NCBI GenBank assembly: GCA_900545125.1
Contig: UQXS01000037.1
Span: 1 to 14,587, forward strand
Reading direction: 5' to 3'
Source: an uncultured Ruminococcus sp.
Lineage (GTDB): Bacteria; Bacillota; Clostridia; Oscillospirales; Ruminococcaceae
DNA: 14,587 nt
Under the pieces are notes generated by a model. It did no database searches and was not told the origin of the DNA. It saw only the letters and a program-made list of their open reading frames with translations. The position numbers and the translations under genes were made by a program. Each line of letters opens with the position of its first letter. Position 1 is the first letter of the stretch. Of the stretch, positions 1 through 6,867 are shown in pieces.

Positions 1-38
1 GGACAGCGTCCCCCTATAAAAGCCAAAGCAAGTTACGG

Positions 39-1367
39 TTAATCTTCTGCAAAGACTTTTCTTCTGAGAATTTTAATATTTTCCTCATAGTCCATAGCAA
101 GAACGTCGCCGACATCGTGGCTTTCGCCCCAGTAGCTGCCCTCGACGGGTATCTGTATCTGTTTCATATCGTATTTCAGCACGAAAGGCAGGCGGAGAGA
201 TAATTTATACAGTTCGCCCTTTGTCATGTTGCTGGTAATGTTCGGCAGAGCCTTTTCAGATACTTTCTTTATAAACGACGGACCGGATGAAGCGGCTTTT
301 TTGATAAGCTTGGTCATGACCGTTCGTTGGCGTGATGTCCGTTCAAAGTCGTTGTTGCCGACATATCTGATTCTCGAATAGCACAGTGCCTGTTTGCCGC
401 TGAGATGTACTTTTCCGCCGCCGGTCAGGAAATCGGCAGCAGGTTCGTCGCCCATCAGCTCGTTTACTTCACTTACAAGTATAACGTTTATGGCTTCGGC
501 TTCTTCGTCGGAGATTTCTATGTCAATTCCTCCGGCAGCGTCTATTATCGCAGCAAATGACGAGAAATTTACAGAAATATAGTTGTCGATCTTAACATTA
601 AAATTGCTTTCTATCGTATCCATGAGCAGTTCCGCACCGCCGTAGGAGTATGCCGCATTGAGCTTGTCCATGCCTCTGCCAGGGATATTCACGTAGCTGT
701 CACGCATGAACGATGTCATGATTATCTGATTCGTTTTGCGGTTGAACGATACAAGTATCATCGAATCGGAGCGTCCACGGTTATCGGGGGAACGTCCGTC
801 CGTACCGATAACCAGCACACTCTCAACATATTTTTCGCTCATAGCACCGGGAGTACGGTCTCTTTTTCCTGTTTCCCGGTAGTTTATCTTGCTGATAAGC
901 GAAAGCGAAACGCAGGAATATATTCCGAAAAGCAGAAGAAAAATTATAAGAAGCGAGAAAAATACTCTGAAAAATATCTTGAGGAATAAACTCTTTCTTT
1001 TCTTTTTTTTCTTTTTCTTTTTTCGTTTTCTGTTCTGCGGCGGATACTGCGGCTGCTGCGGATATGGATTCTGCTGAGGATACTGACCGCCGTAGTAGGG
1101 CTGCTGCGGATAATAACCTCCCTGCTGTCCCTGATACTGCTGCTGATCGTAGTAAGGCTGCTGTACGCCGCCGGTATTATTATAATACTGCTGTTGATAA
1201 TTCTGCTGATAACCCTGATAATTCTGCTGTGCAGAGGAATTTTGTCCGTAGTTCTGCCGGCTGTATTCCTGGGCGTATTTTCTATATTCCTCCGAATCGT
1301 CAGGAATGAGAATCGTACTGTCATTGTCGTTTATTTTTCCGTGTCCGTGATTCTGTCTTTCAGACAT
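39..1367 (-). CDS. LCP-family (LytR-CpsA-Psr) cell wall polymer ligase with Q/Y-rich N-terminus
   Basis: The product is 442 aa. LCP enzymes transfer lipid-linked anionic glycopolymers onto peptidoglycan on the outer face of the membrane. Residues 30-112 are a cytoplasmic segment dominated by Gln, Tyr, Asn, Gly and Pro, followed by a basic tract at 113-125 with eight consecutive Lys. One membrane helix follows at about 126-158, then the extracellular LCP domain from about 180. LCP signatures are visible: GTDGR (188-192), the conserved Asp-Ser of SDSM (200-203), SFMRDSYVNIPG (219-230) and the Arg-rich ERTSRQR (342-348). The start at 1367 is chosen because GAAAGGAGA sits just upstream; an in-frame start at 1403 would lie inside the preceding terminator. 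An intrinsic terminator ends 17 nt upstream of the start codon, and I see no promoter between them. Expression therefore probably depends on read-through or attenuation. The family call is firm; the exact polymer substrate is unknown. Confidence 0.93.
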   Translation of the reverse strand: MSERQNHGHGKINDNDSTILIPDDSEEYRKYAQEYSRQNYGQNSSAQQNYQGYQQNYQQQYYNNTGGVQQPYYDQQQYQGQQGGYYPQQPYYGGQYPQQNPYPQQPQYPPQNRKRKKKKKKKKRKSLFLKIFFRVFFSLLIIFLLLFGIYSCVSLSLISKINYRETGKRDRTPGAMSEKYVESVLVIGTDGRSPDNRGRSDSMILVSFNRKTNQIIMTSFMRDSYVNIPGRGMDKLNAAYSYGGAELLMDTIESNFNVKIDNYISVNFSSFAAIIDAAGGIDIEISDEEAEAINVILVSEVNELMGDEPAADFLTGGGKVHLSGKQALCYSRIRYVGNNDFERTSRQRTVMTKLIKKAASSGPSFIKKVSEKALPNITSNMTKGELYKLSLRLPFVLKYDMKQIQIPVEGSYWGESHDVGDVLAMDYEENIKILRRKVFAED

Positions 1368-1384
1368 ATTTGTCTCCTTTCGTG

Positions 1385-1419
1385 AAAAAACCTGCATCCG
1401 CAAAGCTTCGGATACAGGT
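1385..1419 (-). terminator. Intrinsic terminator just upstream of the LCP gene
   Basis: Read on the minus strand, ACCTGTATCCG (1419-1409) pairs with CGGATGCAGGT (1400-1390) as an 11-bp stem with one G-U pair. The loop is 8 nt and the stem runs into six U (1390-1385). It lies after the structured RNA at 1434-1604 and only 17 nt before the LCP start codon. It can serve as the 3' end of that RNA and of the rlmB operon, or as the terminator of an attenuator for the LCP gene. A second ACCTG copy directly upstream (1424-1420) could allow a shifted stem. Confidence 0.85.
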
Positions 1420-1433
1420 CAGGTTTATACTCT

Positions 1434-1604
1434 CCTCTATTACAAAATATCCATATCTTTGGACTAAAATTCCGCCATTCTGCGTTGTAAATCCTCGTGT
1501 GCGCCCAACGGAAGTGCCCTTGGGGTACGACAGCACGTCTTGCGGTTTACTCCTTGTCTGACAAAATTTTATCTCGTAATCTATTGGACATTTTGCAACA
1601 GAGG
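1434..1604 (-). ncRNA. Candidate rod-shaped structured RNA (about 170 nt), family not identified
   Basis: The intergenic minus-strand sequence folds by eye into one long rod. A closing stem of 19 consecutive pairs (3 G-U) joins 1604-1586 to 1452-1434. An internal loop of 14 nt by 12 nt follows (1585-1572 / 1464-1453). A second stem of 12 pairs joins 1571-1560 to 1476-1465. A third short stem joins GTAAA (1550-1546) to TTTAC (1491-1487), with an adjacent CC/GG. GTGC (1536-1533) pairs with GCAC (1502-1499), and an apical CCCAA/TTGGG hairpin (1524-1520 / 1508-1504) caps the rod. A possible -10 box lies just upstream and an intrinsic terminator just downstream. Rods with a central bubble recall 6S RNA, but I could not recognise a family consensus. 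It could also be a cis-acting leader of the LCP gene or one copy of an interspersed repeat. The pairing is directly visible; function is inference. Confidence 0.6.
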
Positions 1605-1606
1605 CG

Positions 1607-1612
1607 AGTATA
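1607..1612 (-). promoter_or_regulatory. Possible -10 box for the structured RNA
   Basis: TATACT on the minus strand starts 4 nt beyond the stop codon of the pseudo-ATPase gene. It would place a transcription start near 1600, at the base of the long closing stem. No convincing -35 hexamer is seen 16-18 bp upstream, where the sequence is the end of the coding region. The call is therefore weak and rests mainly on its position. Confidence 0.3.
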
Positions 1613-1616
1613 TCGG

Positions 1617-4157
1617 TCAAAGCTTTTTAATGCTTACAGCTGCACAGGTTAAAGCCGAGCAGACTGCGTTATAGATTATCAGAGCCGTAGCCGACATATA
1701 GATGTAATTTGTCTCGAACGCCTTTGAAAGGATCATAAGCATTGCGAGACCGAAGCCGAGAATTATTGAAACTGTCTGCACAATAAGACCGATAATCGCT
1801 GAATTATGCACGATTTTCGTGCCTATGAGAAGTTGTGCCAGAGATGTGAATTTTCCCGTTGTTGCCATTGAAGCACTGAGACGAACAGTTTTTTGAGTTT
1901 CTTCTTCAAAGTCCTCATGGAGACGTTTCGGAAGGATACGCACCATTTCTTCGGGGATACCGAAGAGCGTTCCTAATTTTTTCAGTGAGATGCAGGGGTC
2001 AACACTTCTGAGTATAAGACAGACTTTGCTTTTGCAAAGACGTCTTGCCCATTTTTTTACTTTTTTATCAGCTGTTATGTCAACAATGAACATGGCAGCC
2101 AGATTTCCTGAAATGGAAAGATACAAGGCCTCCTGATTGTCAGAAGCAAATTCAGCTTCTTTTGTTTTTGTAGGTATGCCCTCGATATTATGGCTTGTCA
2201 TAAGTTCACGGTTTCCAAAGAGAACACGTTTGTTGTTTATCCAGCCGCAGATGCCGAGAGATTCTTCATAGGAAAAATTTTCAATTGGATAAAGTGCTTC
2301 TTCTCTGCCGTATGCCACATCTCTGAACAGATACCGCATAATGCTTCCGGCGTGGTATGTAAGGCTTGCGGCTTCCAGAAGAGCTTCGTCTATCTTGGTA
2401 TTTGAAAATACCTTGATTCCTGCCAGCTTGACATTTCCCTCCGGAAAGAGCGAATCGGCGTCAACAAGAACGGAGTTTGTATCGTAGAAATCATCCACGC
2501 TCTGGTAGCCGAGCATGATTCCTTTTCCCGGAAAAACTGCCGAAGCCGTTTTTTCAAGAGGAATATTTACAACAAACGGCATAGCGATACATGAAGATGC
2601 GCAGATCAGCATACTGAATATAGAGAATCCGAATACTGCTGCATCGGCTGTTCCCAGACTTCCTTTTGTGAAATAGGTAAGGAAACAGGCAACTATCACT
2701 GAAGCGATCATACAAAGCGGCGCTGCCTTGTGGCAGTATGAATCCGCCATGTCGGATGAGTATGTATACCGCAGAAAGTCGGTAAGGAAATCCGTTTTTC
2801 GTGTTGAAGCAAGAATCGGAAAATCGCCGAGAGTTCCTCGTGTAAGACGTTCGGCACGTTCTTCGTCGGTAACATAAACGACACCGTGGCGGTCAAAGTT
2901 TTTGGAGACAAATTTGAAATTCCGGGCTGCTCTTTTTATGATAAGAAGTTTTCCGACGGCGTTTATAAGAAGCGCCAGGATTCCTACCGGCATATATATG
3001 TTAAAGTGATTTTCTGCCGCAAGATCCGGAAAGAGAAGCGCCGGAACAAGTGCGATCATGCATGAAAGCGCCGTTATTGCCGTCATGGAATCCGTATCGG
3101 CGGAGAAAGTAAATACTTTTTTCAGTCCCTTGGTGATGACCGGCATGGATGAAACAATAGAAACAATTCCGAGCAGCAGATGAACTGTCATGTACGATTT
3201 TACGCTGCTGCTGTCCAGGATGCTGATAACGGTCAGATCGAAATAATCGGCAAGGGTAATGAACAGGCTGAGAAGAGCTGTCATTGTCAGGATAAGCACC
3301 CGGACGCCGATAATGCTTTTCAGTTCGTAGATATCACGGCCTACGTCCTCCACATCGCCGTAATAATTGAAATCCACAATGCGCTTGGTACGTTTTTTCC
3401 GTGCCTTTACAGAGAGATATTCATCCTGTTCCTGAGTGATATGCACATCCAGTTCGCTTGCGTCTATCTCTGCCGGTTCGCTGAGATTGATGCTTGTCTT
3501 TTCGGCTCTCGGCGCAGGCTGAACGGGTTTTGCGGCTTCAACAGCGGCAGGCGAGGGGACGATATCGGTGATGGATTTTTTTCCCTCCGGACTGTCGTTT
3601 TCAGCTTCGATCTGAGCTCGTGTACGCTTTTTTTTGCGGAAGGCCGGCGGTGAGTACATATATTCACCTTCCGGGCTTTCGCAGTTATATGTATACGGTG
3701 ATTTGTGATTTTTTTTCTTTTTGTTTTTTCGTTTTATTTCTTCAAGTTCCCTTGCCCTTGTGGAGTCGCTCATCCTTCTGATTTTCGGGGCGGCATCCGG
3801 GGGAATTCTGGTTACGGGAACAGTTCCGGTATTTGCACTGTCCTTTTTATGTGAGACTGTTGTGCGTATTTCGCCGATATTCTTGTTGTTTACTACCGAA
3901 ACACGCTTTTTTGTGAGATCGGCAGGTTTGAACTCATCAGCAGGATTTGCTTTTCGCAAAGCTCCGTCAAAAATATCGGGTTTTTCGTGTGAGACCGGCG
4001 GAGCTTTCGGAAGAGTTTTTGTTGATGGGTGTGGCGGTTCTATGGTTGAATTAAGAATTTTCTGAGCATCTACACGTCCCACGCTCGTCCGTGTATTTTT
4101 ATTTTCAGGAGCATACTCGTTCAGAATATCCTCCAGAGATATTTTCTGATCCGGCAT
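1617..4157 (-). CDS. Membrane protein resembling a catalytically inactive P1B-type ATPase
   Basis: The product is 846 aa. Residues 1-280 are cytoplasmic, charged, Lys- and Pro-rich and probably disordered. Four hydrophobic helices follow (about 281-304, 322-342, 355-377, 388-408), then a shrunken A-domain-like loop (410-475). Two more helices (478-495, 507-530) precede a cytoplasmic region (531-780) and a final pair (786-811, 818-840), which is the P1B layout. NSVLVDADSLFPEG (561-574) aligns with the phosphorylation loop, where DKTGTLTEG is expected: the Asp stays, KTGT is gone. SSCIAMP (521-527) sits where the CPC metal site would be. H602 and KRVLFGNRELM (643-653) match the nucleotide domain, but the HP proline is lost, and no TGES, TGDN or GDGxND motif is seen. 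Transport by ATP hydrolysis is therefore unlikely; a regulatory or scaffold role is only a guess. The start at 4157 follows AAGGAG, which overlaps the rlmB stop (TAAGGAG), suggesting translational coupling. Confidence 0.8.
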   Translation of the reverse strand: MPDQKISLEDILNEYAPENKNTRTSVGRVDAQKILNSTIEPPHPSTKTLPKAPPVSHEKPDIFDGALRKANPADEFKPADLTKKRVSVVNNKNIGEIRTTVSHKKDSANTGTVPVTRIPPDAAPKIRRMSDSTRARELEEIKRKNKKKKNHKSPYTYNCESPEGEYMYSPPAFRKKKRTRAQIEAENDSPEGKKSITDIVPSPAAVEAAKPVQPAPRAEKTSINLSEPAEIDASELDVHITQEQDEYLSVKARKKRTKRIVDFNYYGDVEDVGRDIYELKSIIGVRVLILTMTALLSLFITLADYFDLTVISILDSSSVKSYMTVHLLLGIVSIVSSMPVITKGLKKVFTFSADTDSMTAITALSCMIALVPALLFPDLAAENHFNIYMPVGILALLINAVGKLLIIKRAARNFKFVSKNFDRHGVVYVTDEERAERLTRGTLGDFPILASTRKTDFLTDFLRYTYSSDMADSYCHKAAPLCMIASVIVACFLTYFTKGSLGTADAAVFGFSIFSMLICASSCIAMPFVVNIPLEKTASAVFPGKGIMLGYQSVDDFYDTNSVLVDADSLFPEGNVKLAGIKVFSNTKIDEALLEAASLTYHAGSIMRYLFRDVAYGREEALYPIENFSYEESLGICGWINNKRVLFGNRELMTSHNIEGIPTKTKEAEFASDNQEALYLSISGNLAAMFIVDITADKKVKKWARRLCKSKVCLILRSVDPCISLKKLGTLFGIPEEMVRILPKRLHEDFEEETQKTVRLSASMATTGKFTSLAQLLIGTKIVHNSAIIGLIVQTVSIILGFGLAMLMILSKAFETNYIYMSATALIIYNAVCSALTCAAVSIKKL

Positions 4158-4167
4158 AATTTTCTCC

Positions 4168-4929
4168 TTATTGATTATTCCGCTGCCTGAGTACTTCGTA
4201 CATAAAGATACCTGCGGCAACAGAGGCGTTCAGCGAGTTGATTTTTCCAAGCATCGGAAGTTTTATCATAAAGTCACATTTTTTACGGATAAGCCGGCTG
4301 ATGCCGGATCCCTCCGAGCCGATGACCAGAGCGCAGCTTCCGGTGAGATCTGTCTTGTTGTAGTCGCTGCCGGAAGCGTCCGTGCCGTATATCCATACGC
4401 CGTTTTCTTTCAGCATATCAATGCATGATGCAAGGTTGGCAACTCTTGCCACCGGAACGTAGCTGGCAGCGCCGGCAGAAGTCTTGAATACCGTTGCATT
4501 CAGGGATGCGCTGCGCCGTTTCGGAATGATAACGCCGTCTGCTCCGGATGTTTCGGCAGTCCGGATTATTGCGCCAAGATTATGTGGATCTTCGATCTCG
4601 TCGCAGATTATAATAAAAGGTTTTGTGCCCTTTTTGCGTGAGACTTCAAGAATATCCTCAACTGAAACATATTCGCCGCAGGCTCCGAATGCCACGACTC
4701 CCTGATGGGAAGCACCGCCTGAAAGCTGGTTAAGTTTTTGTTCCTGGGCGTCTTTAACCACCACGTTTTTTTCCTTTGCAAGGCTGCGTATAAGGTTAAG
4801 ACTTCCGCCCGATCCGTTTATGTAAACAGCGTCAAGCTGCGGCGTTCCGGATTTCAGCGCCTCGATAACAGGATTCCTGCCGCAGATAACATCTGCGGTA
4901 TCCTCCGTAAAAATATTATTCTTTTCCAT
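4168..4929 (-). CDS. rlmB: 23S rRNA (guanosine-2'-O-)-methyltransferase RlmB-type, SpoU/TrmH family
   Basis: The 253-aa product is predicted to methylate a ribose 2'-OH in 23S rRNA using S-adenosylmethionine, as RlmB does at G2251. The N-terminal RNA-binding domain begins with the GRNPVIEAL motif (17-25). The SPOUT catalytic domain shows all three family motifs: DEIEDPHNLGAIIRTAE (110-126), LVIGSEGSGIS (201-211) and IKLPMLGKINSLNASVAAGI (222-241), which form the trefoil-knot cofactor site. The start at 4929 is chosen over an in-frame ATG at 4977. The promoter -10 box at 4982-4987 would leave the 4977 codon at or before the transcription start, and an AGGAAAT site sits properly before 4929. 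It is the first gene of the transcript that continues into the pseudo-ATPase gene, 10 nt downstream. Family membership is certain; the exact target nucleotide is inferred from homology. Confidence 0.93.
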   Translation of the reverse strand: MEKNNIFTEDTADVICGRNPVIEALKSGTPQLDAVYINGSGGSLNLIRSLAKEKNVVVKDAQEQKLNQLSGGASHQGVVAFGACGEYVSVEDILEVSRKKGTKPFIIICDEIEDPHNLGAIIRTAETSGADGVIIPKRRSASLNATVFKTSAGAASYVPVARVANLASCIDMLKENGVWIYGTDASGSDYNKTDLTGSCALVIGSEGSGISRLIRKKCDFMIKLPMLGKINSLNASVAAGIFMYEVLRQRNNQ

Positions 4930-4958
4930 CTTTTTATTTCCTTTTTTTGTCCTTTTCA

Positions 4959-4977
4959 ATGCCCTTAATACGGGCAT
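4959..4977 (-). promoter_or_regulatory. Hairpin at the 5' end of the rlmB mRNA
   Basis: ATGCCC (4977-4972) pairs with GGGCAT (4964-4959) around a 7-nt loop. The predicted transcription start from the promoter at 4982-5010 is near 4976, so the stem would form at the very 5' end of the message. Such hairpins commonly protect mRNA from 5'-end-dependent decay. That role is inference here. Confidence 0.45.
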
Positions 4978-4981
4978 TTAT

Positions 4982-5010
4982 ATTATATCATTATATTTGA
5001 AAAAATACAA
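4982..5010 (-). promoter_or_regulatory. Sigma-A-type promoter for rlmB and downstream genes
   Basis: On the minus strand, TTGTAT (-35, 5010-5005) and a perfect TATAAT (-10, 4987-4982) are separated by 17 bp. The surroundings are very AT-rich. A second TATAAT at 4995-4990 lacks a well-placed -35. Transcription would start near 4976, which supports the downstream rlmB start codon at 4929. Confidence 0.75.
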
Positions 5011-5025
5011 GTAGTTTTTTTTAAG

Positions 5026-5046
5026 AAAAATATTACATTTATGTAA
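5026..5046 (-). terminator. Weak AT-rich hairpin and U-run after the phosphoesterase gene
   Basis: TTACA and TGTAA around a TAAA loop (5046-5033) overlap the stop codon of the metallophosphoesterase and are followed by a U-rich run (5030-5026). The stem is short and AT-only apart from one C-G pair per arm, so termination would be inefficient. It is reported as the only terminator-like structure before the rlmB promoter. Confidence 0.3.
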
Positions 5047-5878
5047 CCTCGATAACCGATAATTCAGGGCGGTTGAATATCCTCGGAATGAATATCATTC
5101 TCAGCGGTTTTGCAAGACCACGGCTTATAATGTGGACGGTATCGCCGTATGTGTACATTCCGTTGGTATATTCCGGAAAAAGTCCCTGACCCGGAGCATA
5201 AAGTCCCTGATCGAGTATGCCCGGTATCCTCCACTGTCCTGCGTGAGCGTGACCGGACAGAATGAGGTCAAATCTGATTTTATGACCGAGATAGTATTCT
5301 ATCTGTTCCGGCTCATGAGCAATGAGTATAGTGTAGACGCTGTCGTCAGGCGGTATACTGAACGTATCCCAGCTTAAATCGTGATGTTCAGCCACGCCGT
5401 ATATCCTTACAGCCTGACCTCTGACTTCGATATCCGAGTATTTCTCATGGCAGATTTCCACGCCGGATTTCTTCACTTTTTCCATGAATTCGTCCGTATC
5501 GTCACGCATATCCTCATGATTTCCGGGGGTATAGAAACATGGATATCTTTCAGCCGACCATTTCATAAGTTCAAGGGCATATTTCTGTCCGCCGACCATG
5601 TCTATCACGTCGCCGCCGAATATGACGATATCAGGCTCTGCCTTGTCAATTTCCCTTTTCAGTCCGGACTGATCTGTTCCGCCGAAGAAGCAGTTGTGAA
5701 GATCAGAGATAAAAACGATTTTCAGCCCCTTGTCTATCTTGTCGGATTTTATCTTGTATGTTTCGGTTTTGAGACTGAATCCCCACATAAAAAGCAGGAC
5801 GGTCACAACGAGGAGGATACCAAGTATAACGAGCCGTTTTTTCAGTTTCTTTTTCTTGTTGGGTCTGGTATTTTCCAT
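5039..5878 (-). CDS. Membrane-anchored calcineurin-like metallophosphoesterase (YaeI/YkuE type)
   Basis: The 279-aa product has a short Lys-rich cytoplasmic N-terminus, one hydrophobic helix (about residues 16-35) and an outward-facing phosphoesterase domain. Numbered from the alternative TTG start, the two-metal active-site ligands are all present: D61 and H63 of SDLHN, D92 of GGDVID, N122 and H123 of GNHED, H190 of AHEPEQ, and H212 and H214 of GHAHAGQW. This pattern and the size match YaeI/YkuE-like enzymes, some of which act on lipid-linked phosphates such as UDP-diacylglucosamine; the substrate here is unknown. The start is uncertain. An ATG at 5878 lies 12 nt after the AGAGG site, while a TTG at 5884 lies 6 nt after it and adds two residues. 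The gene stands alone behind the inverted-repeat element, 161 nt after ttcA-side coding ends are passed, and probably uses a promoter at its edge. Confidence 0.9.
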   Translation of the reverse strand: MENTRPNKKKKLKKRLVILGILLVVTVLLFMWGFSLKTETYKIKSDKIDKGLKIVFISDLHNCFFGGTDQSGLKREIDKAEPDIVIFGGDVIDMVGGQKYALELMKWSAERYPCFYTPGNHEDMRDDTDEFMEKVKKSGVEICHEKYSDIEVRGQAVRIYGVAEHHDLSWDTFSIPPDDSVYTILIAHEPEQIEYYLGHKIRFDLILSGHAHAGQWRIPGILDQGLYAPGQGLFPEYTNGMYTYGDTVHIISRGLAKPLRMIFIPRIFNRPELSVIEVT

Positions 5879-5900
5879 AGACAAATTATACCTCTGTATC

Positions 5901-6040
5901 AGAACTTGTTCTCATAGAATGCTGCACGCATTTTTTCGGCAAATTTTACCGATTGCAATAGTATGCTTTCGCTTTTTCTCCTTGCACTCAGTAAAATTAT
6001 GCTCGAAAATCTACTCACAAATTCTATGATAACAAGTTCT
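5901..6040. mobile_element. MITE-like 140-bp inverted-repeat element, non-coding
   Basis: The 20-bp ends AGAACTTGTTCTCATAGAAT (5901-5920) and ATTCTATGATAACAAGTTCT (6021-6040) are inverted repeats matching at 19 of 20 positions. The interior continues the symmetry: ATTTTTTCG (5930-5938) faces CGAAAAT (6004-6010), and AATTTTAC (5942-5949) is exactly complementary to GTAAAATT (5991-5998). The whole element could fold into one long imperfect hairpin. It has no transposase and no convincing ORF. No clean target-site duplication was found. It fills the gap between ttcA and the phosphoesterase gene. It could instead be a structured intergenic RNA; copy number in the genome would decide. Confidence 0.6.
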
Positions 6041-6054
6041 CATCATTTTTTCAA
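6026..6054 (-). promoter_or_regulatory. Candidate promoter for the metallophosphoesterase gene
   Basis: TTGAAA (-35, 6054-6049) and TATCAT (-10, 6031-6026) are 17 bp apart on the minus strand. The -35 lies outside the inverted-repeat element and the -10 lies in its terminal repeat, so the element would be transcribed as the leader of the phosphoesterase mRNA. Hexamer quality is moderate. Confidence 0.45.
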
Positions 6055-6084
6055 GGGATTTTGCAATTATTTTGCAAAGTCTTT

Positions 6085-6867
6085 TCAGTTAAGATCGTCA
6101 AGAAAGCTGTGATATTCGCTGCCGATATGATAGGATATCAGTTTACGCAGGTTGACATTTTCAGCGCTGCGGAAAATATTCATATCAACAGCCGGATTGA
6201 TCTCACGCAGCTGACGCAGCAGCATCTTGATTTCCAGCCGTTTTGAGCCATTATCGTTTTTTTCAGTAAGACGGCAGGCACAGCGTTCAAAGTCCAGACC
6301 TGTTTCCTGCTGCCACTGAATGATATTTTCTTCACGGACGAGATACAGCGGACGTATAAGCTCCATGCCGGGATAATTTTCGCTGCGGAGTCTGGGCATC
6401 ATAGTCTGCATCTGCGAACCGTAGAGCATCCCCATGAGGATGGTTTCGATAACGTCGTCAAAGTGATGTCCAAGTGCGATCTTATTGCATCCCAGTTCGG
6501 ACGCTTTTTTATAAAGCCAGCCCCGCCGCAGCCGTGAACAGGAAAAACAGGGATTTTTACCGGATTTTCCGGCAGATTCAAATACCTTTGTTTCGTACAT
6601 CATGACGGGGATATCCATTGATGCGCAGTTCTGCATTATCCTGTTTCTTACGCCGACGGTGTAGCCGGGATCCATAGCAAGAAATACGATCTGAAAATCG
6701 GGTTTTCCGTAGCTCCGGAGCTGTTTCATGCACTTTGCCAGCAGCATAGAATCCTTTCCGCCTGAGATGCACACGGCTATCCTGTCTCCGGGATGTATCA
6801 TGTCATACCGGAAAATCCCCTTGTTAAAAGGTTTCCAGATATACTTTCTGAAATCAGGATCAGACAT
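6085..6867 (-). CDS. ttcA: TtcA-type tRNA 2-thiocytidine biosynthesis protein (PP-loop ATPase)
   Basis: The 260-aa product belongs to the TtcA/TilS N-type ATP pyrophosphatase superfamily, which adenylates tRNA bases before modification. TtcA itself makes 2-thiocytidine at tRNA position 32. The PP-loop SGGKDS is at 35-40, the CxxC pair at C107 and C110 (PCFSC), and GHHFDDVIET at 133-142. Further cysteines C196 and C198 lie in the region where TtcA has its third cluster ligand, so an Fe-S cluster is plausible. The ATG at 6867 overlaps the ychF stop (ATGTCTGA, 8 nt), implying translational coupling, and no clear SD precedes it. An in-frame TTG at 6885 with an upstream AGGA is the alternative. 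Assignment to TtcA rather than another PP-loop thiolase is likely but not proven. Confidence 0.82.
   Translation of the reverse strand: MSDPDFRKYIWKPFNKGIFRYDMIHPGDRIAVCISGGKDSMLLAKCMKQLRSYGKPDFQIVFLAMDPGYTVGVRNRIMQNCASMDIPVMMYETKVFESAGKSGKNPCFSCSRLRRGWLYKKASELGCNKIALGHHFDDVIETILMGMLYGSQMQTMMPRLRSENYPGMELIRPLYLVREENIIQWQQETGLDFERCACRLTEKNDNGSKRLEIKMLLRQLREINPAVDMNIFRSAENVNLRKLISYHIGSEYHSFLDDLN

Noticed and set aside
1..38. GGAC-GCT-GTCC palindrome at the window edge
   Set aside because: Only a 4-bp stem is visible and the sequence is cut by the edge. It could be part of a terminator or repeat, but nothing can be supported from 38 bases.
1360..1620. An 86-codon minus-strand open frame across the structured RNA
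   Set aside because: It starts at TTG without a ribosome binding site, runs through the intrinsic terminator and ends inside the LCP gene. The sequence is better explained by RNA pairing. It would only revive if codon-level conservation were found.
3180..3653. Plus-strand open frame of 157 codons
   Set aside because: It is fully antisense to the pseudo-ATPase gene, has no SD or promoter and no recognisable domain. The other plus-strand frames in the window are rejected for the same reason.
6060..6078. Seven-bp hairpin (TTTGCAA/TTGCAAA) after ttcA as a terminator
   Set aside because: It is AT-rich and followed by ATCCC rather than a U-run on the transcribed strand, so intrinsic termination is unlikely.
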